This document shows, in pieces, positions 11,955-24,200 of a DNA stretch of 64,000 bases. Every line of letters starts with the position of its first letter. Positions within the stretch are counted from its first letter, which is position 1. Source of the DNA: Nelumbo lutea (Eukaryota > Streptophyta > Magnoliopsida > Proteales > Nelumbonaceae); NCBI GenBank assembly GCA_022828595.1, contig JAKGHH010000005.1, positions 55,237,655 through 55,301,654 on the forward strand, in the 5' to 3' direction. Under the pieces are notes generated by a model. The model was given only the letters and a program-made list of their open reading frames with translations, searched no databases and had not been told where the DNA came from. A program made the translations under genes and the position numbers.

Positions 11955-13498
11955 AGAAGCTCAATGGAAACTTAGATCCATTGTTCTTGATTGTGATTTT
12001 CCCCTCTTCTCCACCCTTTCTAACCAAAGAAACACACCAACAAATTTAGGGTTTTGTTTTTCTCCGTTAGCGTGATATTTTAGATGTTTCAGCCCAAGTG
12101 CACTAGAAGAAGAGAGAAGGGAAGGAAAGCACAACTCTAACGTTGTAGGGTTCGTTTGGCTTTTGTTTATAGTTATGTCTTATGATTCATCTTTTTTTTC
12201 CATCTTCTTCGTTACAAAATGCAAGTAGATCATCTACCAAGTTTTTGAAAGGCAAATAGATCATAGGTGTGTTTTCACTTAATGTCTCAAAACTGTTGTC
12301 TTTATCTAGTCATTTCAGTTAGGTTCAATGGAGAAGACAATGAACAACTACAAAGTGTAAAAAAAAAAGATGATGATTTCATAAATTAACAAAATGGTAA
12401 ACTAAATTAGAAAATGGTAGTTTGGGAATTTAGAAAGTTTCAAACAGTCATATGAGAAGTTTTTTTTTTTTTTTAATTTAACTGTCAGAACACTAACAAA
12501 AGGGGGGTCTTTGTTGCAAAAAAAAAGTACAGGGGGGCTTTGTCACTGACCCCATAGTACAGGGGGTCTATGCAATTTACCCTGTTTTCTATTAAGTCCA
12601 TAACATAAGACATAAGAAACTATTATATTTTAACATTAACAAAAAAAAATCAACTAAATATTAATTTCTCAAATGTGCGTTAAACAATGTTTTTAATTTT
12701 TATAAACAAGTGTAATCAAAATATTGGTTAATAATTTATGAAAGTCTATAATCTTAACATAAAACATATCAAATATGTTAAAATTTCTAAGATACATATA
12801 ATATGCAAATTCATAATTTTTAATTACTAACATAATTATTCCCTTATTAGTATTTTTTATCAAATTTTTAAAATAATAAAAATCATTTTTATATAAATGT
12901 AGCTTAGTGGATTTGATAGTTTCAATTTAATGTTAAATTCTTGAATATTTGTACAAATATTTTTTTTTGTAAATAATAAATACGTTGTTATTTAGTGTGA
13001 ATTAAAATATTAATAAAAATTTTAAAAAAATGTACAAAAATTCTAAGATGCATATCATGTGTAAATTCATAAATTTTCATTATTAAAATAGCTATATTAT
13101 TATTAGATTTCTATTTCTATTTTTTTTAGATTAAAAATCATTTTTTTAAATGTGGATTTGCTAAATCATTTTTCTATTAATGTTGATAATGAGTTTTGAC
13201 TATGATACAAAATAAAAGTTATAGCTAATCAAACAAAAACATAAAAACATGACCAATTAAGTGGTATTCAAAAAACAAAATCATGGTGTGCTTTTATTGG
13301 TTATTGGTCAAAGCTATTTCGTTACCATGTCTTTCCAGTATCATAGATTTTCCCATTTTATAAAATGGTGATTTTGAGTAGTGTTATGTATTAGAAAAAA
13401 TAAAATTTTTATATTTCACTTTTTAACACATCAATGAAAGCTAGCTTTTTTTTGTGCATGTGAATCTCCCACTTCACACCCCAATGATCAATGAAAGA

Positions 13499-13571
13499 TA
13501 GCTTAATGGATTGAGATTGAGGCTTAGAGGCATGCTCAACAGTCAAGCAATAGGCAACTTGCGTTCAAATC
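13499..13571 (+). repeat. tRNA-like Pol III promoter segment in R1
   Basis: TAGCTTAATGG (13499-13509) fits the tRNA A-box and GTTCAAATC (13563-13571) fits the B-box exactly, with tRNA-like spacing. No tRNA cloverleaf is evident, so it is a tRNA-derived or tRNA-mimicking segment. Equivalents lie at 14457-14496 and 18359-18427. Confidence 0.55.
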
Positions 13572-13798
13572 ACACCACTTGCATTTTTTTGGTAAAAGGA
13601 ATCAAATACACGTTAATACCTTGGTATGTATCATTTCGTATCGTTGCATATCGACCTATATAGTATGATAATATAGTCGATACTACACCGGCATGCTATG
13701 AATGGCTGCAAATGTATCCATTTCCCCATGTTGTTCCTACTAGATGCCGGTACGGTACACCTGATACAACTCGTGTCATATCAAAGTTATTATTTAAA

Positions 13799-14300
13799 GG
13801 GTCATTTACTAGAGCACCCCTATAATTACATGAATTTATTTAAACCTACCTTATATTTTTTATTTTTCTAAAACACCCCTATAATTTGCAACCTATTTAC
13901 CTAGTCGAACTTTCACTAAGAAGTGTTTGTTTTTCTATTTGAAAATAATAACATGATCACCCAAACTGAGTGAAAAATGTTCAAGGGCATGACCATGATT
14001 GTTTATTCCAAAAATACCCTTAACACTTCTTTGCATAGAAAACAAAATTAACCAAATAGAGCCAAACAAAATGGTCACCCATGTCTTAGTAGGGGTAAAA
14101 ATGGTATTTTCATTTTTCTTTTGATTTAATTTATTCAAATAGACATTAGGATCAACACTATAATTTTTCATTATCATCTAATGGAAGGTCAATTAAGTAA
14201 ATCGATTGCAAACTATAGGGAGTGTTTTAGTAAAACACAAATTATAGGGTAGGTTTTAGTAAAGCTGTGAAACTAAAGGAGGTGTTTTAGTAAACGACCC
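13799..14300. mobile_element. Non-autonomous Mutator-like element with perfect 9-bp TSD
   Basis: The 502-bp element starts GGGTCATTTACTAGAGCACCCC. Its other end reads inward GGGTCGTTTACTAAAACACC. Both flanks are ttatttaaa (13790-13798 and 14301-14309), a perfect 9-bp target-site duplication as made by Mutator-type transposases. The interior has no transposase or recognisable gene. Confidence 0.85.
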
Positions 14301-14309
14301 TTATTTAAA

Positions 14310-15570
14310 ACATGACACGACTTCCTAATTTTCAGATTTTCACTACATAGTATATGATACGGGGCGTATCATATCAGTATGTGTATGGGACCAATACGAG
14401 TGCGGCCATTGTATATACGCACTGATACTGATTGATACACAACATCTTTGACTAAAAATTCAAATTCTGCGGGCACTCCATCAAACCACTTGGCTATGCC
14501 ATGCTTTGTGATACTTAACGAAATAAAAAAAAATTATTAATACCTATCCAAATAAATAATCAATATTTATGTTTAACAACCCCAATTAAAAATTAAAATA
14601 AATAATATTTAAAATTAGTATTTTATAAACAAATGGAATAAATAAAATATTAATTCTATATTTACATTAAAAGTACAAAAAAAGTATTTCTATCAAAAGA
14701 TGATTTTAATCTCAAGAAATTTATACAAATAAAATATTAATAGTAGAATAATTACCTTACTACTTAAAATTTATAAATTTGCTTATGATACATATCTTAC
14801 AAATTTTATATATTTTTGTAATTATTAGTTAATATTTTAATTTACATTAAATGACAACATATTTATTATTTGCAAAAAATAAAAATTTGTTTGCAAAATA
14901 TTCAAAAATATAATATTAAATTGAATTTATCAAATCTATTAATCTATGTTTATATGAAAAATTGATTTTTAATTTCAACAAAATTATACAAATAAAAATT
15001 TTAATAATGAAATAATTATTTTAATAATTAAAACTTATGAATTTGCATATGATATATATCTTAGAAATTTTGACCAATTTTATATATTTTAAGTTAAAAT
15101 TATATATTTTTATAAATTGTTAAATGATAATTTAATTTATATTTGAGAATTTAATATTTTGTTAATGTTAAAATGTAAAAATAATAAAATAGAAAATAAT
15201 TGATATAATATTATAATAAATATAATAAGTCCATCTTGAACTCTTAATTAATGCATTGTATGATATATTTTTATGTACACTTTCTTATATATTTATACAT
15301 TATTTATGGTTGTTTGACCATAAATTTGGTGTTATTAGTGTATCTATGAAATTTACATGTGTTTTCCTAGTGTATCCAAGTTTTTCATATGTTTCGTCTG
15401 TATCCATGCGTTTCCAAAGCGTATATTTATCTATATCCGTATCCGTATTCGTATTCATGTTGTCCAATACGATATTGATACCGATACTTTAATCATTGAT
15501 AGCATATCAATGCCCCTAAAACCAGTACATGTCCATATGGTACGATACATGCCAATATTTTGGACCATGC
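14310..15570 (+). repeat. R1 interspersed element
   Basis: The order is a GATAC/GTATC-rich segment (14340-14450), a damaged tRNA-like segment (A-box at 14486-14496, - strand), an AT-rich body (14530-15250), then a TATCCGTATCCGTATTCGTATTC-like end (about 15430-15500). The same order recurs at 18180-19445. No coding domain. Confidence 0.6.
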
Positions 15571-15919
15571 TCTGATAGAAATTATAAGATAACTTCTTCA
15601 TTGGGATCAAATCATTTGTGAGAGAATACAAAATTATTCTATGAAATCAGAACCATAGTATTGGCCCGTACCTTATATAATTGGGTTAGGTTGATTTAGG
15701 CCCATTAAATATGCCTGACCCATTGATAATCCTAGTTTACTTTTATTCTTTAATATAAAGAATAAGAGCATAACCAAGCATTCTTTTATTTAAAATTTTG
15801 TTTATAGTTAAAAAAAATATTTTCTGGATGAGGCTATTATACTAATATAATAAAACATTAATACACAACCTGTTCTAAAAAACTGACTATGAAAGAAATG
15901 TGTATGTTTAGATGAATGG

Positions 15920-16110
15920 GTAGGTGATAAAATGATAAAGGAATAATTCAAATAGGTGATAAAAATGAAAGAAAGTAGACTAAGACAGCTTGATCACATA
16001 CATAGAAGGCAATCTACAACACCTACTAGAAGTGGTCTATTACAAGTTGAAAGGGGCTAGAGGCCATAGGGGCAGGTCGAAAACAATTTGGGTAGGAATT
16101 GATGGAACAT
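15920..16110 (+). pseudogene. RTE-type LINE reverse transcriptase C-terminal fragment
   Basis: The + strand encodes a degraded KESRLRQLDHIHRR, SGLLQVERG and RSKTIWVG-like series. This matches the end of plant RTE reverse transcriptases (the LRWFGHV...KRTW region), with stops and frameshifts. The same region occurs on the - strand at 30100-30660 and 49130-50620. Confidence 0.55.
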
Positions 16111-16339
16111 TAAATAGAATAGAATAGAAAAACATGATTCATGTTGCCAATCCCATATAGTTTTAAGTGGTCACATTTAAAATATAATATTGAAAATGGT
16201 TTAAAGAGTTTTCTACCACATCTTTGGATGGCATAAATCAGTTATAAGAATGAGATTTTTTTGGCAAAGAAAAAAAAAGCAACTTTGTTCGACAATTGAA
16301 AACTGTACATGAGGGCCTCACCCGTGTCTTGGTAAGTCA

Positions 16340-16560
16340 TTTACTCAGATAAATACACTTATTTCAGCACACTTATCAATGTTCTTTTATTTTCTAAGTA
16401 AAGTTGTACAATGACCCTTCCAAAAAGTGACATTATTGAAGGGACAATATTGTCTCATCATGTATTAGCAATTTTTTCCATGAACAAGTAAGTGGTTATC
16501 CAAGTCTCATAAGGGTATTACTTGCCTAGGTAAATGAGTCGCTCAATAATTATTTTATTT
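16340..16560. repeat. Relative of the 5057-5429 MITE
   Basis: Shares the AAATACACTTA, TTTTCTAAGTAAA, ACTTGCCTAGGTAAATG and GGGACAAT words of the Tourist-like element at 5057. The ends are not clear. Confidence 0.4.
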
Positions 16561-17469
16561 TATGGGACTCAATAATATCGAAAATACGAACATAGATTTA
16601 TTTCTTTTTTATGTGGAACCCACCAACTTTCTGCCCACATTACCCAAAAAATGAGCGAGGCTGAGGTAATATAACGAAATTATATCTTAAAGTAACTTGA
16701 TCCTTACAAGCAAAATAAGCAAAAAAAGGTGTGATGGAATGAGAAATTGAAATCATATTTATCTTCCCTCTTAAAAAGACAATCCTTAAGCCACATAGAG
16801 ATTGAAGTGTGGCCACTTCAAATTGTCCATGACATAGTGGATAATGTAAGGTCCTAGTATGGATTTCTTGCATTCGGAATGGTGTATGTCGAGGTGCACT
16901 TCCATTTATTTGATAGCACGTCATGGGAATGAGGGTCACGCCCTCCATTCATGTCTTATTTTTTATATTTTAAAATAAAAAAACCTAAAAAGTAAATAAA
17001 GGTAATTTGAATTATATGGTGATGGAGAAAAAAAAAACACATTTGTGTGAAAAATAAGCAAATAACTTAAGATTAAAAAAAGATTGAAACAAGGAGTTCT
17101 ATTGATGAACGACATAAGAAAAAATGATTCTTCTTCTTCTTCTCACTTTTTATAGGGGCACCATCAACAAGATCCTCATGCAAAGGTTTTGTTACCGCCT
17201 TATTAGTGTATTTGCAAGAAGGATCCTTCTTCTTTCTTGAAGACCCAATTTTAGCAAGGTGAAGCTAGGCCGAGTGTTGTCAACAACGTGAAATTTTTGC
17301 AAGATCTCAACCCATTGTTCAACAATATCAACTTAAGTTAGATCTCAAACCATTATTAAACACCATAAATATTGACAAAAAAAAAACAGAGAAACAACAA
17401 CTCTCTAACTCAATCCATTTAGTAGATAGCTAGCTCCTCTAACCCTTATAATAGAATAATGCCTGTAAC
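16561..17469. other. Intergenic, no feature recognised
   Basis: No domain or splice-consistent exon series was found. A 102-residue open frame on the - strand (16640-16948) resembles nothing I recognise and is probably chance. Confidence 0.4.
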
Positions 17470-17733
17470 CATGGTTTTTGAACCACTGTTGACCTGAATA
17501 GTAAGATTGTTTGACCTAGGAACCATCTAGGAAACCGGTTCCATTTTATCCCAAACTTGGTCCTTGATAGTCAATGACCCGTCGACCCGTTCAATAATTT
17601 TTGGTCTTTTTTTTAATTATTTTTTTATTTTTTTGTTAGAACAGATCGTCCGTTCGAACCGAATGGTCAAACCGTTGACCCCAAAACTGGTGGCCATAAC
17701 GATTCCATTTCCAAGTTGTTTTTTAAAACCATG
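17470..17733. mobile_element. hAT-type MITE
   Basis: Inverted ends CATGGTTTTTGAACC and (from the right) CATGGTTTTAAAAAAC. The flanking 8-mers are cctgtaac and cttgtaac, 7/8 identical, fitting the 8-bp target duplication of hAT elements. The 264-bp body is non-coding. Confidence 0.6.
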
Positions 17734-17741
17734 CTTGTAAC

Positions 17742-18179
17742 TCATCCTTAACTGAAGCTAAAAAATTAGCTTCAAACAACATGAGACTTGTAACTTCAGC
17801 TAAAGGTTGATGACAAAAACATAGTTCTGTTTGCATATGACTCTCACTCTTGATTGAAGATGTGAGAAAAAATCAAATTTTACTTATAAAACTTCTGCTC
17901 TAAAGTTGCAATCTTTAATGGCTTTTGCCCTTGGTTGGAGTGTAAAGAAGAAAGAGAGTTTTAAAGTCGTTAATGGCATCCATTGAGTTATAGGGTTTGG
18001 TGGAGTTTCTCTCTTTTCTTTGAGTCCAAATTCTTGAAGACTCAACTTGAGTTACCCTTTTATTTTACTATCTTTAGGGCACATGCAAACCAGTTGTCCA
18101 TGTGAATTGTGTGATGTGTTCAATTATGATTGGAAGTACGTCACAACACACTCCATTCCGAGTGTAGGAGATTTGGATG
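17742..18179. other. Intergenic, no feature recognised
   Basis: No coding or RNA signal I can support. Confidence 0.35.
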
Positions 18180-19445
18180 TAAAGCAAGGATTAACCAATA
18201 CCAGATACAGTATGAGTGGAGGTGTATCCAACAATCATATGTATTGAGACAATATGGATGTGTATCGCTTTGTATCACATTTTATTTAGTTGATACACAC
18301 TGATATAGACCGATACACCTCGCGTTTGTACCTCTCCACCAAAAAGTGTAAATAGGGCGATTCAAACCCAAATCATGTAGTGTACAACAAGCTTAAGACT
18401 TAAGTCACCCTTTAAACCACTAAGCCAACTTACTTCTTATATTAAAAAGTGGAACAAAGTATCTTTTGTTAAATATAATATTTACATGTGATCCAAATAA
18501 ATAATTCATATTTATGTTTAACAATTTAAAGTAAAAAATTAAAAAGAACAATATCAAAATTAATATTTTATAAACCAATGGAATAAATAATCTATCAAAT
18601 CTACATTAAAGTCAAAAGATGATTTTCATCTCAAGAAATTTATAAAAATAAAATATTAATAATAAAACAATCATTTTAGTACTTAAAATTAATATATATT
18701 TAAATTATTAATCAATATTTTAATTTGCACTATAGTAAATAATAACATATTAACTATTTACAAAAATAAAAAAATGCTTACAAAATATTTGAGAATATAA
18801 TATTAAATAGAATTTATCAAATCTACTAATCAACATTTATATAAAAAAATGGATTTTAATTTTAGAATAACTATATAAACAAAAATATTAATAATGGAAT
18901 ACTTATTTAGTAATTAAAAAATTACAAATGATATGTATCTAGAAAGTTTAATAGAATTGATATAATTTAAATTGAGATTAAATATTTTTATAAATTATTA
19001 ATTGATATTTTAACTTACATTTGAGAATTTAATATTTGGTTAATTTTTTTTGTGAATGTAAAAAGAGTAAAAATAATAAAATATAAAATAATTGATATAC
19101 TAATTAAAATATAATATGTGCATATGCTATGTGTCTTGGACTCTTGATTTATGCAATATCAATAAAATTGTATGATATCTATGCATTTAATTTAATTAAT
19201 TATAATATATTTTTTCATATGTATCATTAAAATATACATTGCCTATGTATTTATACATTATTTTGTGGCTATATGATTTTAAATTTAGTATTTATTAATG
19301 TATTATGGAATTTGTATGTATTTTTTTAGCATATCCAAGCATTTTCATATTTTTCATTTGTATCTATATATTTTAGAGCATATTCGTATCCGAAGTATGT
19401 GATATGATACCAAGTACCAATACTTTAATGATTGATGAAAAGTTG
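18180..19445 (+). repeat. R1 interspersed element
   Basis: Same structure as 14310-15570: GTATC/GATAC-rich start, tRNA-like segment on the - strand, AT-rich body of about 850 bp, then a TATCCAAGCATTTTCATA...ACTTTAATGATTGAT end that closely matches 15370-15500. Confidence 0.6.
18359..18427 (-). repeat. tRNA-like Pol III promoter segment in R1
   Basis: On the - strand TGGCTTAGTGG (18417-18427) is a perfect A-box, and GTTTGAATC (18359-18367) matches the B-box at 8 of 9 positions. This is the best-preserved tRNA-like segment in the family. No intact tRNA gene is claimed. Confidence 0.6.
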
Positions 19446-19783
19446 TGTAGTAAAATTTTGGACCACTTACAGGACTTAAAGTTTTGTTCTTCTTACATTT
19501 GGATAAATCACTTATACTCATAAAAAAGTAAAATTGGTCAAACAATCCTAGGATAAAAATTCCCATGATATTATTTTGAAAAATTGTCTTGTTATACAAG
19601 AACACATCTGAATGTATTTACTCAATTAAACAATTTAGACGGCGTAAGTAATTTGAAAAAGCTGAATTTGCAATGACTGTACAATGGACTTTGGGTGTTG
19701 GTAGCTAAGGGGGCATTTGATAAAATCCGTTGAAGCTGAAGTTGGTTACTATACACTCTCTATTGTAGTATTAGTGAAGAGTA

Positions 19784-20933
19784 AGGTTTAAAATTTCAAT
19801 ACGGTACGCTTGATACAGGGCGTATTGTATTGTATTTTTGAAAAACAATAGGGATATACATGGAAATTGGGTGTCTCATCTTTTTTCTTGCATATCAGAC
19901 TTGTATTGGACCATATCAGGGGTGTATTAGGGGCATATCGGGGGTGTATCGGTAGCATATCAACGAAAAAAAAAATGACAAAAAACTGAAAAAAAAACAA
20001 AAGGGGAAAGCAAGCTTCTTTTCCCTTAAATAAGCCTTCTTTTACCTTCCAATGACTCTAAAACTCTAAAGCTTATTCCTAGAGTGTTAGATTTACAAAA
20101 ATTTGCAAGAAACAAGTGTGAATTGTTTTTTTTTTTAACATTTTTCAAAATTTGAAAAATATGGCAAAATAGGTAAGCTTTTTTTTTTTTTATTTTTTAT
20201 AATATCTTGTGATTTCTTTTTTTCTTGAATGTTTAAATTTATGTTGATCTACATTTCTTACATTCAAAATCACAATTTTTTTGTGTTATCCGTAGATTTA
20301 TGGAAAATTCATGAAGCTAATTGGGGAAAATATAAATTAATAAAAAATTGAAAATATATATTTTTTTGCCTATAAAGACTAAATATGTTTTAGATCTATG
20401 GATTTATTTATCATATCCATAGGGAACTTGAAATTTATTCTTTAATAACTATTTTTTGAATATGTCATATAATGTTTATTTATTTTTTATAACTCTTGGA
20501 AATAAATAATAAATAAAAATTATTTAAGTAATTAATAATTAATATTATATTTTCGCTTAAAAGTTGCATGTTTTATTGTTGGATAAGAGAGTTGGGTTTT
20601 CCCATTCCATAAAACATTAAACTTAAGAATTATAATTTATAAATTATAGTTAAACATGGAATTTTTATTGAAATTATAATTAACTATGATAATATATTTT
20701 TTATAAACCATTAAAATATATTAATTTAATGTTTATACACCTTATTGAAATATTATATTTAGTATTATTGATGCATTTTTATGATTTATTAAAGTATTTA
20801 TAATATTTTCAAGTATATTTATATGTATCTTAATTTTTTTAATTTTTTAAGATAGATATATATATATATATATAAGTATTCTTATACATCTCTTAAAAAT
20901 GCTTTGCTGTACTGGTTTCCGATATTTTAAACC
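19784..20933. mobile_element. TIR element abutting the WD40 gene
   Basis: Starts (A)GGTTTAAAATTTC; the right end read inward is GGTTTAAAATATC. The flanks tgaagagta (19775-19783) and tgaggagta (20934-20942) match 8/9, suggesting a 9-bp target duplication. Inside are GGGGGTGTATCGG-like GTATC words similar to the R1 ends, then AT-rich DNA. It ends 33 bp before the WD40 start codon, so it must lie at or in that gene's promoter or 5' UTR. Confidence 0.6.
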
Positions 20934-20966
20934 TGAGGAGTAGTTAAGTCATTCAGCCGTAATCAA

Positions 20967-21234
20967 ATGGCTGCAGCTGAAGCCGAGGCTGAATCCGTAA
21001 GTTGATTACAGATAGGCAAGTTGAGGCATTTCCAGTTGAAGCATTTAACATTCCCAGTTTTCCCTGCAAATATCGGTTTGCTTCCCGCCCTCGAGCTAGA
21101 AGGAATGCTGGAGGCAAAGAGTTTGAGAAAAGCCCTCGTCCCTTCTTCTCTCCTTGAGAATCCATCTCCTGCGAATCTCCAGTCTACTCGCCTTGCTCTC
21201 CATGTCTGAACTCTCAAGTCCTAACCTTACTCCC

Positions 21235-21265
<31 letters not shown>

Positions 21266-24200
21266 ATTAATGTTACTTTCTTGCTTTCCAGGTCAATGGC
21301 GTTAGTTCTTCTTGCTGGGTTTACATTGCTTCGGGATGCAACGTCTACAAAATCGAGGTTCGCATCTCTCCAAACTACTATGATAAATTGCTTGATTTCT
21401 TTTCTCTAGCATTTCTTTTGTAACTAATGTTCTAATTGGAGCTCGAACAAGATTGCATTTTGCATCATTCAATTAGTTTCTCGTTACCAACTATCAGTTG
21501 TTTGTTTTTTCGTTTTATTTCATTCTATTTGAATTTGTGATGAGCTTTCAGTATTGGTCACTGCTTATTATTCAAAGTAATCGATAAAATTTGTTACATT
21601 TCTAACTTAGATCAGATGAAAAATTCCACTGTTATTATAAGACACTTGATAGAAGTGGAAGTTTCTAAAAGGAAAAATAAAATCGGGAACTGGCAAGTGG
21701 CAACAGTAAAAGGGAATTTAAAGGAAAGTAGCAAACAAAGAAGTGCAGATGTTTTGTTTTACGTAGCAGAAAGATGGCGATATTTTTTACTAATTAGGGA
21801 AGAACCCTCAAAATGCATATCTATTTTTTTTATAAGATAATTACCAATTCCACTATTCTCTATTAGAATTTAATTCAATTAGTGGTGAATACATGTGTTC
21901 ACCATTTAACATTCTTTTTTTTTTTTTTTTTGAGCAAATAGTAACTGAGATTACATTAAAAGGAGGTACATGAGAAGATGTACTTCAAGAGAAAAACAAA
22001 GAAAAAAGATTACAAAGGCGGAGCACTGTCACTAAATAAACAATCTCTATGAGCACCAGATTTGGCTAACCTGTCTGCTACAGTGTTCAATTTCCTGGGA
22101 ATCCAGTTCAGCTTAACCTTCATTGAGTCCAATGTCTCTAGCTTCTGTCAAAAAATGAGCCAAGCTCCAAGGCCCGCTGTCTTTTTCCTTTAGCCATCTT
22201 ATTGTATTAGCTGAATCACCCTCAAATGTTTGAGAGGAAATTCCTAACATTTTAGCGCAACAAAGACCCGTGAGGGTTGCCACTATTTCTGCCTTTGTAG
22301 AGTTAGGAAATCCAATCGGGCTACTAAAATCCCAACAAATATTCCCATCTCTGTCCTGGATTATACCTCCAATCCCTGCTAGACTAGAAGATCCTTGGGC
22401 ACTCCCATCGAAACTTAATCTCACCATCCTTTCCTCCCTTTGATTGCAATAGACTTGGGGATGAGAAAAAGATTTGCACTAGGTTTTGTTGAAGATAATT
22501 CAAAGAGAAGCCAGCAAATTCTTCAGAATTTACAGCCCACAGGTTGCAAAAGAAAGTAATAGAGGAGACCAGATCGACTGTTCTTCCTTTATTCTCAAAA
22601 ATCCTGTTGTTTCTTTCTTCCCACACACCCCACATAACAGCTTGAGCTACGGACCTCCAATACAGTTTGCCTATTATACCTAATATTGCCACATGAACTC
22701 CACTACCTGCTTAGGAAACACCCACCTAAGACCAACCATTCGAGAAAATGATACCAAATCTTCCTGGTTACATACAGCACAATGCAAAATAAGATGCTCT
22801 GCTGACTCCCCATTGTTTAGGCACAGAGGACAAACATGCAGAAGGCTCTGCTGACTACCCATTGTTACATTACACTTCTAAGGTAATGTAACAGGTCTCC
22901 AAGTTCGTCTGTTTCTACTTCTCTCAGAGATCCTCTTAGATTTAGGTTCCAATTAAAGCCGGAGGATGAAGGGGTAAGGCAAGAGGAAATTGTGGCTTCT
23001 TTGGATCGGGATAGGTTGAAGATACAGATACGAGGGAAAGCACTAAGGGTCTCTCACCCCACCAAAGGTCAGTCCAGAATCTAGTCCGATTTCCGTTTCC
23101 CACCTTATATCTAATAAATGAAAAGAATAAGTCGTAGGCTGAAGAGATACCTTTCCAGGGGCTGATTGCTGTCACTCAGTTCAAGTGGACCTTTTTATCC
23201 CATCCATTTGAGTTTCTCCCATACTTGCTGCTGCTGATGGAAGTCCAAGTGGATCTCGACTCGATAGGGAATCTCCATAATCCACCACCTTCCTTAGGAT
23301 TACAAATCTGATTCCACCGTCCCACAAAAAATCGTACTGGAGTATCTCAATCTTGTTTTTTATTTTAATCAGGACTTGGAAAGCAGAAAGAAAGTTTGTT
23401 AGCAAGTTTGCAAGAGATGTTTTTATTAAAGTAATCCTACCCCCTTTTGAGAGAGAACATTTCTTCCAGGTAGCCAGTCTTTTTTTGCAATTCTCAACCA
23501 CCAGATCCCTAAAAACTTGAATTCTCGGGTTTTCACCCAGAGGCATCCCTAAATAGGAAATTGGGAGCTTTTCCAATTTGCAACCTAGCACTTCCTTGAA
23601 GCTGTCCAGGATTTCATCACTAGCATTCAGGCCTACCAAACTACTTTTTGAAAGATTTACCTGAAGCCCTGTCACCTTTTTAAAGCAATTAATTACCCAC
23701 TTCAAATTGTATATGCTGTACTCATCTGCTTCCAAGAAAAGCATGAAAATATGCTATGAGCATTAGTGCATCTTCTGTTGTATACGACTCTGATCAGCTA
23801 ATAATTAGTTTCTCTCTTTTTTAGGTATCAATGGAAGATTCTTCAGTTACCAAGGGAAAGGAAAGTCTTTTGATTCCTGTTCAAGCAGAGGTACTCAGAT
23901 TCAGATTGTACATTCATGCATGCTTAATCTACATTTATGAATCTCGTTTGGGCTTTTCAGAGATTTTCATTTCTTTTGACTAGTGCGAGGCACATCCATT
24001 GAATGTGGTACTAATATGAAAGCAGAAACCTTACTTATGCGAGAAGTATTATATACTTTTTCATTGTGACTTCGTGGAAGTGATATGTCCACTTTATATA
24101 TTTATAGATGTACTTATTGTTTGGCCTCTCTTTTTGGTTCACTTGGTCATCTTATTTTATTTTGTTTTTCTTGAAGGTCAGGCATTCCTCATTACTTAAC

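Larger units (their letters stand above)
7869..12582. mobile_element. Mutator-like element with about 100-bp TIRs
   Basis: The ends form inverted repeats of about 95-110 bp starting GGGTAAATT(A/G)CAT(G/A)GACCCCC. Both contain a GTGACAAAGCCCCCCTT-like stretch and a CAAAGACCCCCC stretch. The flanking 9-mers are tattttcta (7860-7868) and tgttttcta (12583-12591), an 8/9 match to the 9-bp duplication typical of Mutator. The interior shows no transposase. It holds a nested LTR element (9168-11954) plus about 1.3 kb and 0.6 kb of unassigned DNA on either side. Confidence 0.75.
7480..13789 (-). repeat. R1 interspersed element, split by a nested Mutator-like element
   Basis: 7480-7868 matches one end of R1 and 12583-13789 continues it. 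Read on the - strand, the joined flanks follow the same order as 14310-15570: GATAC-rich end, tRNA-like segment, AT-rich body, then a TATCCGTATCC-type end. For example, the stretch around 12630-12690 matches the reverse complement of about 15130-15180. The interruption is the element at 7869-12582. Confidence 0.6.

Noticed and set aside
13499..13571. Possible functional tRNA gene
   Set aside because: A and B boxes fit but no acceptor stem or cloverleaf forms, and it recurs in a repeat family.
16640..16948. 102-residue - strand frame
   Set aside because: No family resemblance, no splice context, AT-rich flanks.
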